Of a DNA stretch of 35,042 bases, positions 24,677 through 33,181 are shown one piece after another. Position 1 is the stretch's first letter, and every line of letters starts with the position of its first letter. The notes under the pieces were generated by a model, which ran no database searches, was not told the DNA's origin, and worked only from the letters and a program-made list of their open reading frames with translations. Both the position numbers and the translations under genes were made by a program. The stretch covers positions 1-35,042 of the forward strand of contig JABIFG010000311.1 of NCBI GenBank assembly GCA_018650795.1. Direction: 5' to 3'. This DNA comes from Fidelibacterota bacterium. Its GTDB lineage: Bacteria; Fidelibacterota; UBA8477; JABMPR01.

Positions 24677-27646
24677 ATGCCCAAAATAACCACCCTGCTC
24701 ATGGTAACACTGTTAGGTATTTCTATTATGGCACAACCACAGACTGGAGATAAAATGTCAGGCTTTAAGCTTATTGAAAAGCGCTTTGTAAAAGAAGTTG
24801 ATGCAGAATGTCTATTGTTTGAGCATGAGCGCTCTGGTGCTCGTTTACTAAAAATTTCAAATGACGATTTAAACAAAACCTTCTGCATTACATTTAAAAC
24901 GGTTACTGAGTCAGACGCCGGCACCCCGCACATTCTGGAACATTCCGTGTTAAATGGCTCAACCAACTTTCCCGTGAAAAGCCCTTTTGATATTTTGTCC
25001 AAAGGTTCTCTCAACACCTTTCTCAATGCCATGACGGGTAGCGATATTACCCTATACCCCGTTTCCAGTATGAACGACAAAGATTTTCGCTCACTCATGC
25101 ATATCTATCTCGATGCTGTCTTTAATCCGCTTATTTATGATGACCCGCGCATCCTCGAACAAGAGGGCTGGCACCATGATCTGGAGCACGCTGATTCGAA
25201 CATGACTTACAAAGGTGTGGTTTACAATGAGATGAAGGGGGCTTTTTCAAGTCCAACCCGTGAACTTGGCTATTTGGTCGACCAACAACTTTTTCCTGAT
25301 ACGCCTTACAGATTTTCATCCGGTGGATATCCCTCTGCCATACCAACATTGACCTATGAAGATTTTATTGATTTTCACCGTAAATATTATCATCCCTCTA
25401 ACTCATATATTTTTCTTTATGGAGATGGGGATACAGAATCAGAATTAGCCTTTATTGATGAGCACTATCTCTCCAACTATTCCGCCTCTGACCAGGTGGT
25501 CGATATTCCCCTGCAGCCAGCCTTTGAGGCTCTGCGGTCAGCCCAGGGGGTTTATTCTGCCACAGAGGGATCCGAGTTAGAGGGAAATAGTTACCTCTCG
25601 CTTTCTTTTGTTGTAGGCCTGAGTACCGATCAGCAGCTTGGCCTGGGACTGAGAGTGTTGACCCAGGCTCTGTTTAATAATGAGTCTGCCCCAGTCCGTC
25701 TGGCTCTCCAGGAGGCTGGCATTGGTAAAGATGTGGGTGCCTGGGTAGATGACCTAAAGCAGAATGTCCTGCATGTCCGGGTTCAGAATGCAAACCCTGA
25801 TGAGGGTGAAAAATTTAAACAGGTCGTTTTTGAAGCCCTGGAAAAGACCGCTAGAGAGGGGCTTAACAAAGAAGCCGTCACTGGAATCTTGAACCGCATG
25901 GAGTTTAACCTCCGCGAAGGGAATACCCCCCAGAAGGGGCTCTATTACAATCAACAAGCCCTGGGTAGCTGGTTCTGGGCTGATGAACCCTTTAGTGGAC
26001 TGGAATACGAAAAGCCGCTGGCTGCTTTAAAAAGTGCCCTCCCGTCAGGTTACCTCGAGGGGCTTATTACGGATTACCTAACCAACAATCCCCATGCCTT
26101 ATTGTTTACCCTGAATCCACAGCCTGGACTGGAAGGAGAGAATGACCGTCGCACGAACGCCGAGCTAATGGCATACAAGGGGAGTCTCTCTGCCACGGAA
26201 GTAACTGAACTGGTTGAGCATACTGCTATGTTGGTGGAATATCAAAAATCAGAGGATCCTCCAGAAGCTCTGGCTACTATTCCTCTGTTAGATCTGAAGG
26301 ATATTACAGCAGAGGCTGACTGGTTTATCGCGGACGAGTCGCGTGTTTCTCGAATCCCCTATTTACATTTTGACTCTTTCACCAATGATATCAGCTATGT
26401 CAAATTGTATTTTGATCTCCGCGTTTTAAATGAAGATCAGCTTCCTTATGCATCTCTTTTAGCGACCCTTCTGGGATCAATTGGAACGGAAAACTACAGC
26501 TTTGGTGAACTGGACAATGCCCTTGATACGCATCTCGGTGGGTTTAGCACCTATTTATCGAGCTATCTGGAAAAACGAGATGACGACCGGCTGATACCAA
26601 AATTTGTGGTCTCCGCCAAAGCACTTTCGACGGATCAATCCAAAGTTTTTGAGTTTTCTAAAGAGATCTTGGGAGCTTCTCAACTGGATGATGTGGAGCG
26701 CATTAAGGACGTGTTGACTCGACATCAGTCACGCCTATCTGCAAATGTGAAACGTGACGGTCTGGGTTATGCCAGAACCAGACTCTTTTCATATACTACC
26801 AGGGCTGGTATGTTTGATGAGCTTACTGGCGGGCTTGAGTACTACTGGTTCATCACAGATCTGGTTGATAATTTTGATGAGAAACAGGCCGGGTTAATAA
26901 ATGAGCTAAAAAATGTTTCTGAGCTACTTTTCAACAAAAAGAATCTGATGGCCTCAACCACATGCTCTAATGGTGCGATGAAGACTTTCAGGAAAGAACT
27001 CAAGACCTTCTCAAAGGAAATTGGTAAGCACAAACCAGCTTATCAGGCCTGGAAGCTAGATTCGAGCTCCAAAAATGAAGGTCTTATGGCCGCATCTAAA
27101 GTTCAATATGTACTCAAGGGCTCAGACTTCACTGACCTTGGCTATCGTTGGGACGGTAAGATTCGCGTACTTAATCAGATCATCTCCCGGGAATGGCTGA
27201 AGAATCAGGTACGTGTCATCGGTGGAGCTTATGGTGGCTTTGCACGCTTCTCGCCGACGGGTCAATTTTACTTTGGTTCTTATCGCGATCCCAACCTAAC
27301 CAGTACTTTGGAGGACTATGCCAATACTCCTGGTTTTTTAAAGACGCTTGATGTTGATGAAAAAGAAATGACTCGTTTTATCATTGGGACCATTTCGGGT
27401 ATGGATCGACCACAAACACCTTCTCAAAGAGGGAACACAGCAGTGGCTCGATATTTCACACAACTCACCCAGGAACAACTTCAGGCAGAGAGAACTGCAG
27501 TTTTAACTACATCGCTTGAAGATGTTAAGTCCTATGAGAAAATGGTGTCTGATATTCTTGATAAGAGTCCAATTTGTGTGTACGGTAATGAGGACAAACT
27601 AAAACAAAACAAGACTCTCTTCGAAAAGCTGATTACCCTGGATTAA
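24677..27646 (+). CDS. M16C-family metalloprotease (presequence protease-like), secreted
   Basis: A 989-residue protease of the PreP/Cym1 subfamily. The inverted zinc motif HILEH is at residues 85-89 in GTPHILEHSVLNGS. The third ligand is Glu185 in VVYNEMKGAFSSP, 96 residues later, as in plant PreP. The chain has the normal two halves of about 480 residues linked by a helical hairpin (M16C-associated domain). A signal peptide (MPKITTLLMVTLLGISIMAQ) directs it outside the cytoplasm. It would degrade unstructured peptides such as cleaved signal peptides. Start: ATG with AAAGAGG 6 bases upstream. It is monocistronic, between terminators at 24493 and 27668. It is the second M16 enzyme in the window but from a different subfamily. 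Confidence 0.95.
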   Translation: MPKITTLLMVTLLGISIMAQPQTGDKMSGFKLIEKRFVKEVDAECLLFEHERSGARLLKISNDDLNKTFCITFKTVTESDAGTPHILEHSVLNGSTNFPVKSPFDILSKGSLNTFLNAMTGSDITLYPVSSMNDKDFRSLMHIYLDAVFNPLIYDDPRILEQEGWHHDLEHADSNMTYKGVVYNEMKGAFSSPTRELGYLVDQQLFPDTPYRFSSGGYPSAIPTLTYEDFIDFHRKYYHPSNSYIFLYGDGDTESELAFIDEHYLSNYSASDQVVDIPLQPAFEALRSAQGVYSATEGSELEGNSYLSLSFVVGLSTDQQLGLGLRVLTQALFNNESAPVRLALQEAGIGKDVGAWVDDLKQNVLHVRVQNANPDEGEKFKQVVFEALEKTAREGLNKEAVTGILNRMEFNLREGNTPQKGLYYNQQALGSWFWADEPFSGLEYEKPLAALKSALPSGYLEGLITDYLTNNPHALLFTLNPQPGLEGENDRRTNAELMAYKGSLSATEVTELVEHTAMLVEYQKSEDPPEALATIPLLDLKDITAEADWFIADESRVSRIPYLHFDSFTNDISYVKLYFDLRVLNEDQLPYASLLATLLGSIGTENYSFGELDNALDTHLGGFSTYLSSYLEKRDDDRLIPKFVVSAKALSTDQSKVFEFSKEILGASQLDDVERIKDVLTRHQSRLSANVKRDGLGYARTRLFSYTTRAGMFDELTGGLEYYWFITDLVDNFDEKQAGLINELKNVSELLFNKKNLMASTTCSNGAMKTFRKELKTFSKEIGKHKPAYQAWKLDSSSKNEGLMAASKVQYVLKGSDFTDLGYRWDGKIRVLNQIISREWLKNQVRVIGGAYGGFARFSPTGQFYFGSYRDPNLTSTLEDYANTPGFLKTLDVDEKEMTRFIIGTISGMDRPQTPSQRGNTAVARYFTQLTQEQLQAERTAVLTTSLEDVKSYEKMVSDILDKSPICVYGNEDKLKQNKTLFEKLITLD

Positions 27647-27667
27647 AGCCAGGTAGAATAAACACGA

Positions 27668-27700
27668 AACGGGGCGGTTAAAAAACCACCCCGTTTTTTT
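27668..27700 (+). terminator. Rho-independent terminator of the M16C gene
   Basis: AACGGGG-c-GGTT pairs with AACC-a-CCCCGTT around a short A-rich loop, followed by a run of seven T. It lies 22 bases after the M16C stop. Confidence 0.9.
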
Positions 27701-27822
27701 GTCTGAATTTCCGTAATGTTTTTCTTTTGAGACTGTTTCTTGCGAGCCAAAGCAATCTAGAATCGACAACAAAAATGATGTTTTTATTATCCTTTATATG
27801 TGTTTATATCTGCGCATAGAGA

Positions 27823-28272
27823 TTAATCAACAACAAACAGCCTGCTCTTGTTTTTGTACAAAACAGCAAGCCCTGCGATTATGATTATCTTTTGGATCAA
27901 TAAACCATACTCATTATCTCCCAACAGTCCACAGCCACAGTCTGATTTTATTTTAAACCAGATAAAAGCCAGGCTAATTATTATGCCCGCAACAGTTAAT
28001 GTGCCCGCCAGCATGACTGCGACCCGAAACATTTTTCTATCCCACAAACCGACAACAAGATATAACTCAACAAATACGGCGACGACACCATAATAACTGA
28101 CAATCGCAGGAAGTCCGGCGGCGCTTGTAATTATCACATAGGGCTCTAATCCATACTTTACAATTAACATGCCCTTGGTGATGGCTAGAAAGAAAAAGCC
28201 AATTGAAAATAACCACCTCAGAAGAATTGTGGCCTTTAACCCAAGACCTCTTTTCAGATAGACAGAAAACAT
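27823..28272 (-). CDS. MauE/DoxX-like four-helix membrane protein with CxC motif
   Basis: A 149-residue membrane protein from the ATG at 28272. This start lies 4 bases after the stop of the propeller gene and has GAGTGAGG directly upstream; an earlier ATG at 28311 would overlap that gene. Four hydrophobic helices are visible: ATILLRWLFSIGFFFLAITKG, YYGVVAVFVELYLVVGLW, VAVMLAGTLTVAGIIISLAFIW and KIIIIAGLAVLY. Between helices 3 and 4 is SDCGCGLLGDNE, resembling the DCGCFG motif of MauE/DoxX-like proteins. MauE is linked to periplasmic disulfide formation or electron transfer. It is the last gene of the peptide-propeller operon. The substrate is not known; the two-cysteine peptide is an obvious candidate. 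Confidence 0.75.
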   Translation of the reverse strand: MFSVYLKRGLGLKATILLRWLFSIGFFFLAITKGMLIVKYGLEPYVIITSAAGLPAIVSYYGVVAVFVELYLVVGLWDRKMFRVAVMLAGTLTVAGIIISLAFIWFKIKSDCGCGLLGDNEYGLLIQKIIIIAGLAVLYKNKSRLFVVD

Positions 28273-28276
28273 CGCC

Positions 28277-29446
28277 TCACTCTTTTCCAAAGTTTGTGAT
28301 GCTCGCATCAATAGAGGCTTTGTTAACTTGACCGTTCAATAATTCTTGCATCGTGATACCAACCAGATAATGTTCATCGTCTTCAAACCAGCCACCCTCT
28401 TGCTTCACGTATAGAAAAAGCTTCTCTCCATCATCTTCGCACAGGAAGGGATACTCAAGTTGTCCTGAGTATAACAGCTCTCCCGATTCTGTTGAAACAT
28501 CATAATAGTAGGGCGGTCTTGTCGTGTCACGTCTAATTGGCGCCTGAAAAAAACATGTGAGCAGATAATTGTCCTTCTGGTATAATGCATAAGCCACCGA
28601 ATAAGCCCTGTCTATTGATCTAAGCTCCTTCAGATCCTCTAGCGTCATTACATCAGATAATTTTTTAAACCGTGGGTTTTTTATTTCAAAGCTTGAGGCA
28701 AACCGTGTTAGTCCTGTATATTTCTCTACAACATACCCCTGGTCGTTATCTATGAGATATAGCTCTTCATCTTTATTTATATCTACAGCATGGGTTAGAA
28801 ATAGACTTTGAAATGCCAGCGCGTTGTCTCCTGTCCTGTCAAGGACATTACCAGAATCAATTTCAGTCATGCTTTTATCGTAAACAGATAAAGTATATGC
28901 TTTATGGTTAATGTACAGACCGTCAAATTTTGCCTTCGAGTTCCTTCTTTTCTCTTCAAGCGAATCCCCTCTGTACTTTTCCAGGTATTGCATTAACTCT
29001 GGTCGGTGTGCTCCAGTAACTATAAGTTTATTGTTTTCACATAAAAACATTCGATCAAGCGTAGCTCCGTGCCTCAAGACTGGACCTTGGATCTCCCCTG
29101 TTTCACGCTTGCGCTCAAAAAGATAATAACGACCATCGTCCCCGAGGACTCCATAAGCAAACATTGTTTTGCTTGCCGTTACCTTGTAGACTGTAAATGA
29201 TTCTCTTTTGTGGCGCTTTAGATTTATGTTCGTATAATCATATGGTGCTAGCCTGTTTTGAATAAAAAGACTGCTTTCATCGGGTATGATTATTTCATGT
29301 TCATTAATGTGGATCGCACCACTTTTATACACTGGCCACAAACGCTCTCGGGTTGTCTCAGACAATCGATTTGAGATAGGTATTACTTCATATTGACACA
29401 AAGCAATCGAAACTAAAAAAAGCAACAGCCCTGTTTTAATTCTCAT
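28277..29446 (-). CDS. Secreted 6-bladed beta-propeller-like protein
   Basis: A 389-residue protein with a signal peptide (MRIKTGLLLFLVSIALC; the Cys is not in a proper lipobox). The rest shows repeating strand patterns with blade-like turns: AYGVLGDDGRYYLFER, HGATLDRMFLCENNKLIVTG, TLSVYDKSMTEIDSGN, DINKDEELYLIDNDQGYVVEKYT, YQKDNYLLTCFFQAP and DVSTESGELLYSG. This matches the general look of Bacteroidota '6-bladed beta-propeller' (DUF5128-like) proteins, which often sit beside short secreted peptides; here a short peptide gene lies just upstream. No catalytic residues are recognisable. It may bind the peptide or another extracellular ligand. The family call is by pattern, not by a strong signature. 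Confidence 0.6.
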   Translation of the reverse strand: MRIKTGLLLFLVSIALCQYEVIPISNRLSETTRERLWPVYKSGAIHINEHEIIIPDESSLFIQNRLAPYDYTNINLKRHKRESFTVYKVTASKTMFAYGVLGDDGRYYLFERKRETGEIQGPVLRHGATLDRMFLCENNKLIVTGAHRPELMQYLEKYRGDSLEEKRRNSKAKFDGLYINHKAYTLSVYDKSMTEIDSGNVLDRTGDNALAFQSLFLTHAVDINKDEELYLIDNDQGYVVEKYTGLTRFASSFEIKNPRFKKLSDVMTLEDLKELRSIDRAYSVAYALYQKDNYLLTCFFQAPIRRDTTRPPYYYDVSTESGELLYSGQLEYPFLCEDDGEKLFLYVKQEGGWFEDDEHYLVGITMQELLNGQVNKASIDASITNFGKE

Positions 29447-29465
29447 TGTTTAAGCTCCATTTTGA

Positions 29466-29485
29466 GGGCAGGTTTGACCCTGCCC
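29466..29485 (-). promoter_or_regulatory. Hairpin between the peptide and propeller genes
   Basis: GGGCAGG (29466-29472) and CCTGCCC (29479-29485) form a 7-bp GC-rich stem with a 6-base loop in the 53-base gap. On the transcribed (minus) strand no U-tract follows, so it is more likely an mRNA 3'-end stabiliser or partial attenuator than a full terminator. Confidence 0.55.
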
Positions 29486-29499
29486 CCCCTTTTTGCTAT

Positions 29500-29736
29500 T
29501 TAGTTAAACAGGTTTCTAAGCCACTCTAAATCCAGACTAATCCCGATATTAAGACAGTCCGTCCCCCCGACTTGAAGGCATTTTGTTTCATCAGCGTTCC
29601 AGGTTCCAAAATAGATGTTAAACCCTGCATCGACTGTATCTCCAGGCTGTATTTCACCCACATCACCTGCACTAACCATTCCTACCATCAAAAGCGCCAC
29701 CAGCCCACTTAAAAGGATACTTCTAAAACGATTCAT
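29500..29736 (-). CDS. Small secreted two-cysteine peptide precursor
   Basis: A 78-residue precursor. The signal peptide is MNRFRSILLSGLVALLMVGM with a cut after VSA23. This leaves about 55 residues starting GDVGEIQPGDTVDAGF and ending LDLEWLRNLFN. The mature part has exactly two cysteines, Cys53 and Cys61, in TKCLQVGGTDC, which could form a disulfide loop. A good ribosome site (AAAGGAAC) lies 3-4 bases before the ATG. The gene heads an operon with a propeller-like protein and a MauE-like membrane protein. The layout resembles NVEALA-type peptides of Bacteroidota, but the NVEALA signature is not seen, so the family is unknown. A signal or structural peptide is possible. Confidence 0.7.
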   Translation of the reverse strand: MNRFRSILLSGLVALLMVGMVSAGDVGEIQPGDTVDAGFNIYFGTWNADETKCLQVGGTDCLNIGISLDLEWLRNLFN

Positions 29737-30040
29737 AATCGTTCCTTTCTTTTTGGGTGAGTTTTATCTTAAAGATATAACTTTACCCTGTTCGCTTTTT
29801 GATTATTTACCCCATGGAAATCTATGAGGTCTTGTTGTGTCTAAAGAGACTTTCTGTTTAATTAATGAAAACAGAATTCCATAAACCAACAACTGGTTTG
29901 TAGCTACACAACTTTAGGTTTCTTCGGATAGTTTGCTTGAAGATGGTTGCCTCTCGACGAAGCTATGTTAATCGAAATATCCCGGTGATGCAAATAAATT
30001 ATTCACAATGAAAACAGGCTTTTCCAAACTGGATGCGAGT
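29737..30040. other. Intergenic leader of the peptide operon
   Basis: About 300 bases between DUF3078 and the peptide gene, both on the minus strand. It is AT-rich near the peptide start (TATATCTTTAAGATAA around 29765-29782 on the minus strand could be part of a promoter). No U-run terminator for DUF3078 is clear. No gene is supported. Confidence 0.4.
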
Positions 30041-30886
30041 CTATATAAATGTGTAGTTTAAACCAAAGGCCATGGATTGTTTTATCTGCCGCTTAACTGA
30101 TATGTCTTTATCATAGACCATTTTAAAATTTACATTCATGTTGATATACTCAGATACTTTTACAGTCAGCGTATTATCCCAGTTGGCATCAATCTCATCA
30201 AATGCAGCAAAAGCGGAAAACAGTTCCAGCTTGGAAACATAGACCGCATTCTCTGAAACATTATATGTGAAATCCGTGACTGACTCGGCACCAACCTCGC
30301 TACGTAAGGTTTCAATCTCGTTTGTCTCTACATCATCAGCATATGGGGCCGGGTAGTCTGATGTGACGGTCTGTTTAAACGATAAGCCCAAGCGCGTACC
30401 AAGTCCCTCACTGATACTAAAACCAGCACCAAGACTCTCTCTGAAATAGCCGGGATCTAGAAAGGCTGATATCTGAAATGATGAGTCTGTACTATAATCG
30501 TAACCCCCATCAAACTGGGTCTCGCCTGTAACTGCAACATATGGGTTGATCTTAGCGCCCAGCTTATAAGTCAGCACGCTCTCCACTTTGATTTCATCAG
30601 CAGATTTACGCATATCCACATCACCTGTTTTCGTTGCCCCGTATAATAATTTACCCGTGTTGGACCAGTTTGTTTTCTCAAGATCCCTCACAAAGCTGTA
30701 ATTCAGGTTCATTTGCCAGGCAAAAGCATTTTCGCCACCGGCCGCCCAGTTATCAAAACCAGTTTGGGTTAGATTTAGACCACCCCTCACAGATTTTGTC
30801 CATGTGGATGCTTCATCTTCCTGCGCCAATGCCAGAACAGGTATCAATACTGCAAATGTGAGTGTCGTCTTTAATAGTGCTTTCAT
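30041..30886 (-). CDS. DUF3078 outer-membrane beta-barrel protein
   Basis: A 281-residue protein with a signal peptide (MKALLKTTLTFAVLIPVLALAQ). The family opening is clear: W-x-K-S-V-R-G-G-L-N-L-T-Q-T-G-F-D-N-W-A-A-G-G-E-N. The rest alternates polar and hydrophobic residues with aromatic belts (NLNYSFVRDL, GKLLYGATKTG, LTYKLGAKINPYVAVTGETQF) and ends in the aromatic-terminated strand FGLNYTFI, as outer-membrane barrels do. The function of DUF3078 is not known. It has its own ATG; the 430-base gap upstream probably carries its promoter. It may be co-transcribed with the peptide operon 300 bases downstream, but this is not certain. Confidence 0.88.
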   Translation of the reverse strand: MKALLKTTLTFAVLIPVLALAQEDEASTWTKSVRGGLNLTQTGFDNWAAGGENAFAWQMNLNYSFVRDLEKTNWSNTGKLLYGATKTGDVDMRKSADEIKVESVLTYKLGAKINPYVAVTGETQFDGGYDYSTDSSFQISAFLDPGYFRESLGAGFSISEGLGTRLGLSFKQTVTSDYPAPYADDVETNEIETLRSEVGAESVTDFTYNVSENAVYVSKLELFSAFAAFDEIDANWDNTLTVKVSEYINMNVNFKMVYDKDISVKRQIKQSMAFGLNYTFI

Positions 30887-31319
30887 TTTTCCCTCTTCTT
30901 AATGCTGCCTTTAATTAAGGTGGAAAGCCCGCTTCTTCAAGTCAAAATCAACCCGCTTTAGTCTCCCCCCATCTGTCCAATGCAACGCCCTTTTAGCCAC
31001 AGATTAACACCAGTCTTCGCTCTCCGAGCTATGCCCGGCAGGCTGCTTTCCACGGATAAAGACTTTAGTCAGCCGTGCCTTGTAGATATCCCCTGGTCAA
31101 AAGTGGGATAATCGATTGTGCCCCTGGAACTAGTCGGCTTGAAATTCCGTTGAAGCCAGCGGATAAAAACATTTTTCAAGTAAATGAAGCATAAATATCA
31201 CCAAAAGCCTTCCCCGCCCTGCTTTTATCTCACCCTGTGCTGAGAATGAAGTTAGATTAATGACCAGTTCTTATTCGACCAATCAAGTTTGAACCTAATT
31301 CCTCCAGGGAGATTTTTTT
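30887..31319. other. Divergent intergenic region between DUF3078 and the response regulator
   Basis: About 430 bases holding the promoters of two divergent genes. I see no gene, RNA family or long repeat. GC-rich stretches around 31020-31080 may fold locally. A ribosome site (GGGAGA) precedes the response regulator ATG at 31320. Confidence 0.4.
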
Positions 31320-31685
31320 ATGGCAGATAAAGCGCGTGTTCTCCTGGTTGAAGATGAGGTCATTACAGCCACATCTCTAAAGCTGGAACTCGAGAAGGCC
31401 GGCTACTATGTGTGCCCCCTTGCCACAAGGGGAGACAAAGCCATAAAAATTGCTCTTGTGGAAAAACCTGATGTTGTCTTAATGGATGTTAACCTGGCTG
31501 GCAACCTTAATGGAATCGAAACAGCCCAGACAATTCTGGAAACATTGGATACAAAATTCATCTTCGTCTCTGGCTATCATGACGATGAGCTTGTAAAAAA
31601 AATAAATACCCTAAATCCTCTCGACTATGTCATCAAGCCTGTCAGTGTCGAACGAATAATGGGTGTTATGGATGCAAATTTTTAA
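31320..31685 (+). CDS. Single-domain (receiver-only) response regulator
   Basis: A 121-residue CheY-like receiver with no output domain. The acidic pocket is E11-D12 in LLVEDE, the phospho-acceptor Asp56 is in VVLMDVNLAG, the switch Ser84 is in IFVSGY, and Lys106 is in YVIKPV, so all active-site residues are intact. The NLAGNLNGIETA stretch is typical of receivers from hybrid or orphan phosphorelays. No histidine kinase is in the window, so its partner lies elsewhere. The SpoIID-like gene follows after 38 bases on the same strand, suggesting one transcript. Confidence 0.93.
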   Translation: MADKARVLLVEDEVITATSLKLELEKAGYYVCPLATRGDKAIKIALVEKPDVVLMDVNLAGNLNGIETAQTILETLDTKFIFVSGYHDDELVKKINTLNPLDYVIKPVSVERIMGVMDANF

Positions 31686-31723
31686 ACCCCCGGCACAAGA
31701 CTTATGGAGGAGATGATTAGCAA

Positions 31724-33031
31724 GTGAAACGATTCATTCTTTTAATGCTCGCCTGTTCCGGCATAGCCCAGCCACTCTTTAACCAGGAACCTGAAGTCCG
31801 GGTTCGAATAATCAACACCCTTGACACCTTGAATATTTCTCTTGGGGGTGAGTGGTCTTTTCGTAATACCGGTGCATCCAAAATGTCTTTATCTGATGGG
31901 TCTCATATCCAGCTTGTTAATCAGGCCGGACAGATTTCTATCTTTGACACGAGTGGCGCGCTTTTGGCCAAAACTCCATCCTTTATGTTTGGATCCCAAA
32001 ATGACACCGCTACAGTCAAGATTGAAGCTGTCCCTTATGGTGTGGGCTGGTGGTGGGCTGGCGAGGAAGACCGAACTTATGAGGGCTCTTTCCATGTTTA
32101 CCTCGGGACAAACCAAGAAATGAATGTAATTGTTCAACTGCCCCTGGAAACTTACTTGAAAGGTGTTGTGCCTTATGAGATTGGTGGCAGCTCACCCCTG
32201 GAAGCCCTCAAGGCACAAGCGGTGGCCGCCAGATCAGAAGCAGTCATTGCCCTGACTTCAAAACTCTATAGTGGCGCATTTTATGACCTCACTTCGGATG
32301 TGGAGTGTCAGGTTTTTAGCGGTAACAAGAAACGAACTAATCTTTCAGATCTTGCTGTAGATGAAACTGCAGGGCTTGTCATCAGCGAAGGCGGCCAACC
32401 CATGAATGCCTTCTATGCCTCAAACTGTGGCGGGCGCTCTGAGCTCATCCAGAATGTCTGGCCCGGCCGGAACCGACTGGAGAGTTACAAGATTTCCCAG
32501 CCGGACAATGCGCTTCGGTCAGGACCCAACCTGAAGTGGAACTGTAGAGCTAAACGCTGGATTAAGTTCTCACCTGATGTGTATTGTAATCCTGATTCAA
32601 ACAGCTTTCTACCGGGCTGGAGTAAGCAGAATTTTCGCTGGTCGCGTGAGTTTGATGTTATGGAGCTTACTGAAATGCTTACTGACAATGGCGAGCTCGG
32701 ATTGTTTAAAAAGATTCGCGTGCTCAAGCGGGGACAGTCTGGTCGAATTTACAAAGCCCGTATCGTTTTTGAGAAAGGCAAGCTAAACATAGATGGAGAA
32801 CTCACCTTGCGACAGCTCTTTAGTCCTTCTTTGCGGAGCTCCGCTTTTTATGTGAGTAGAGCGGGTGATAAAATTGTGCTGCATGGCGCTGGCTGGGGAC
32901 ATGGTGTGGGCATGTGTCAGAGTGGAGCAGTCGCCCAGGCGACCCTGGGGCAAACTTTTGATCAGATTCTCAAACACTATTATTCAAAGGCGGACTTGTT
33001 GAACATTTATGACGCTCCAGTAGCCCCCTAG
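31724..33031 (+). CDS. SpoIID/LytB-domain protein (peptidoglycan-acting)
   Basis: A 435-residue secreted protein from a GTG at 31724 (GGAGGAG 11 bases upstream). The signal peptide is MKRFILLMLACSGIAQ. The SpoIID domain begins with VIVQLPLETYLKGVVPYEIG (135-154, likely catalytic Glu152), then EALKAQAVAARSEA, YDLTSDVECQVFSG and SNCGGRSE (233-240). It ends in GWGHGVGMCQSGA, where Cys replaces the usual Ser, and HYY. SpoIID is a lytic transglycosylase acting on denuded glycan; outside sporulating bacteria related proteins act in cell-wall turnover or amidase activation. Extra Cys residues near the core may bind a metal, as in clostridial SpoIID; this is inference. It is probably in an operon with the response regulator and is the last ordinary gene before the integron. 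Confidence 0.9.
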   Translation: MKRFILLMLACSGIAQPLFNQEPEVRVRIINTLDTLNISLGGEWSFRNTGASKMSLSDGSHIQLVNQAGQISIFDTSGALLAKTPSFMFGSQNDTATVKIEAVPYGVGWWWAGEEDRTYEGSFHVYLGTNQEMNVIVQLPLETYLKGVVPYEIGGSSPLEALKAQAVAARSEAVIALTSKLYSGAFYDLTSDVECQVFSGNKKRTNLSDLAVDETAGLVISEGGQPMNAFYASNCGGRSELIQNVWPGRNRLESYKISQPDNALRSGPNLKWNCRAKRWIKFSPDVYCNPDSNSFLPGWSKQNFRWSREFDVMELTEMLTDNGELGLFKKIRVLKRGQSGRIYKARIVFEKGKLNIDGELTLRQLFSPSLRSSAFYVSRAGDKIVLHGAGWGHGVGMCQSGAVAQATLGQTFDQILKHYYSKADLLNIYDAPVAP

Positions 33032-33124
33032 TTATCGCGGGGTGTGAGTCATTGATTTTTCGGGTTAAAAGACTAAATTTCAGGCGATAACCGATCCCAA
33101 TATTAACATTCAGCTTTCTCATTT

Positions 33125-33142
33125 CAGGATAAATACATCCTG
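33125..33142 (+). promoter_or_regulatory. 18-bp dyad in the leader of the integron integrase
   Basis: CAGGATAAATACATCCTG has perfect 6-bp arms and a 6-base centre, 39 bases before the intI start. It could be an operator or an RNA hairpin masking expression. Integrases are often SOS-controlled, but this is not an E. coli-type LexA box. Confidence 0.4.
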
Positions 33143-33181
33143 GGTAAGCCTATCCAATCATCCTATGGGAGGGAATTTATA

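Noticed and set aside
24553-25098. 181-residue minus-strand frame over the start of the M16C gene
   Set aside because: It is antisense to a strongly supported protease gene and shows no protein motif; shadow frame.
29830-30000. Possible c-di-GMP (GEMM) riboswitch upstream of the peptide gene on the minus strand
   Set aside because: Short matches (GCAAAC, GAAACC) occur, but the P2 helix, GNRA loop and receptor cannot be laid out convincingly.
33031-33091. 8-bp inverted repeat GTTATCGC/GCGATAAC after the SpoIID gene as a terminator
   Set aside because: The arms are 45 bases apart and no U-run follows, so it is not a usual terminator.
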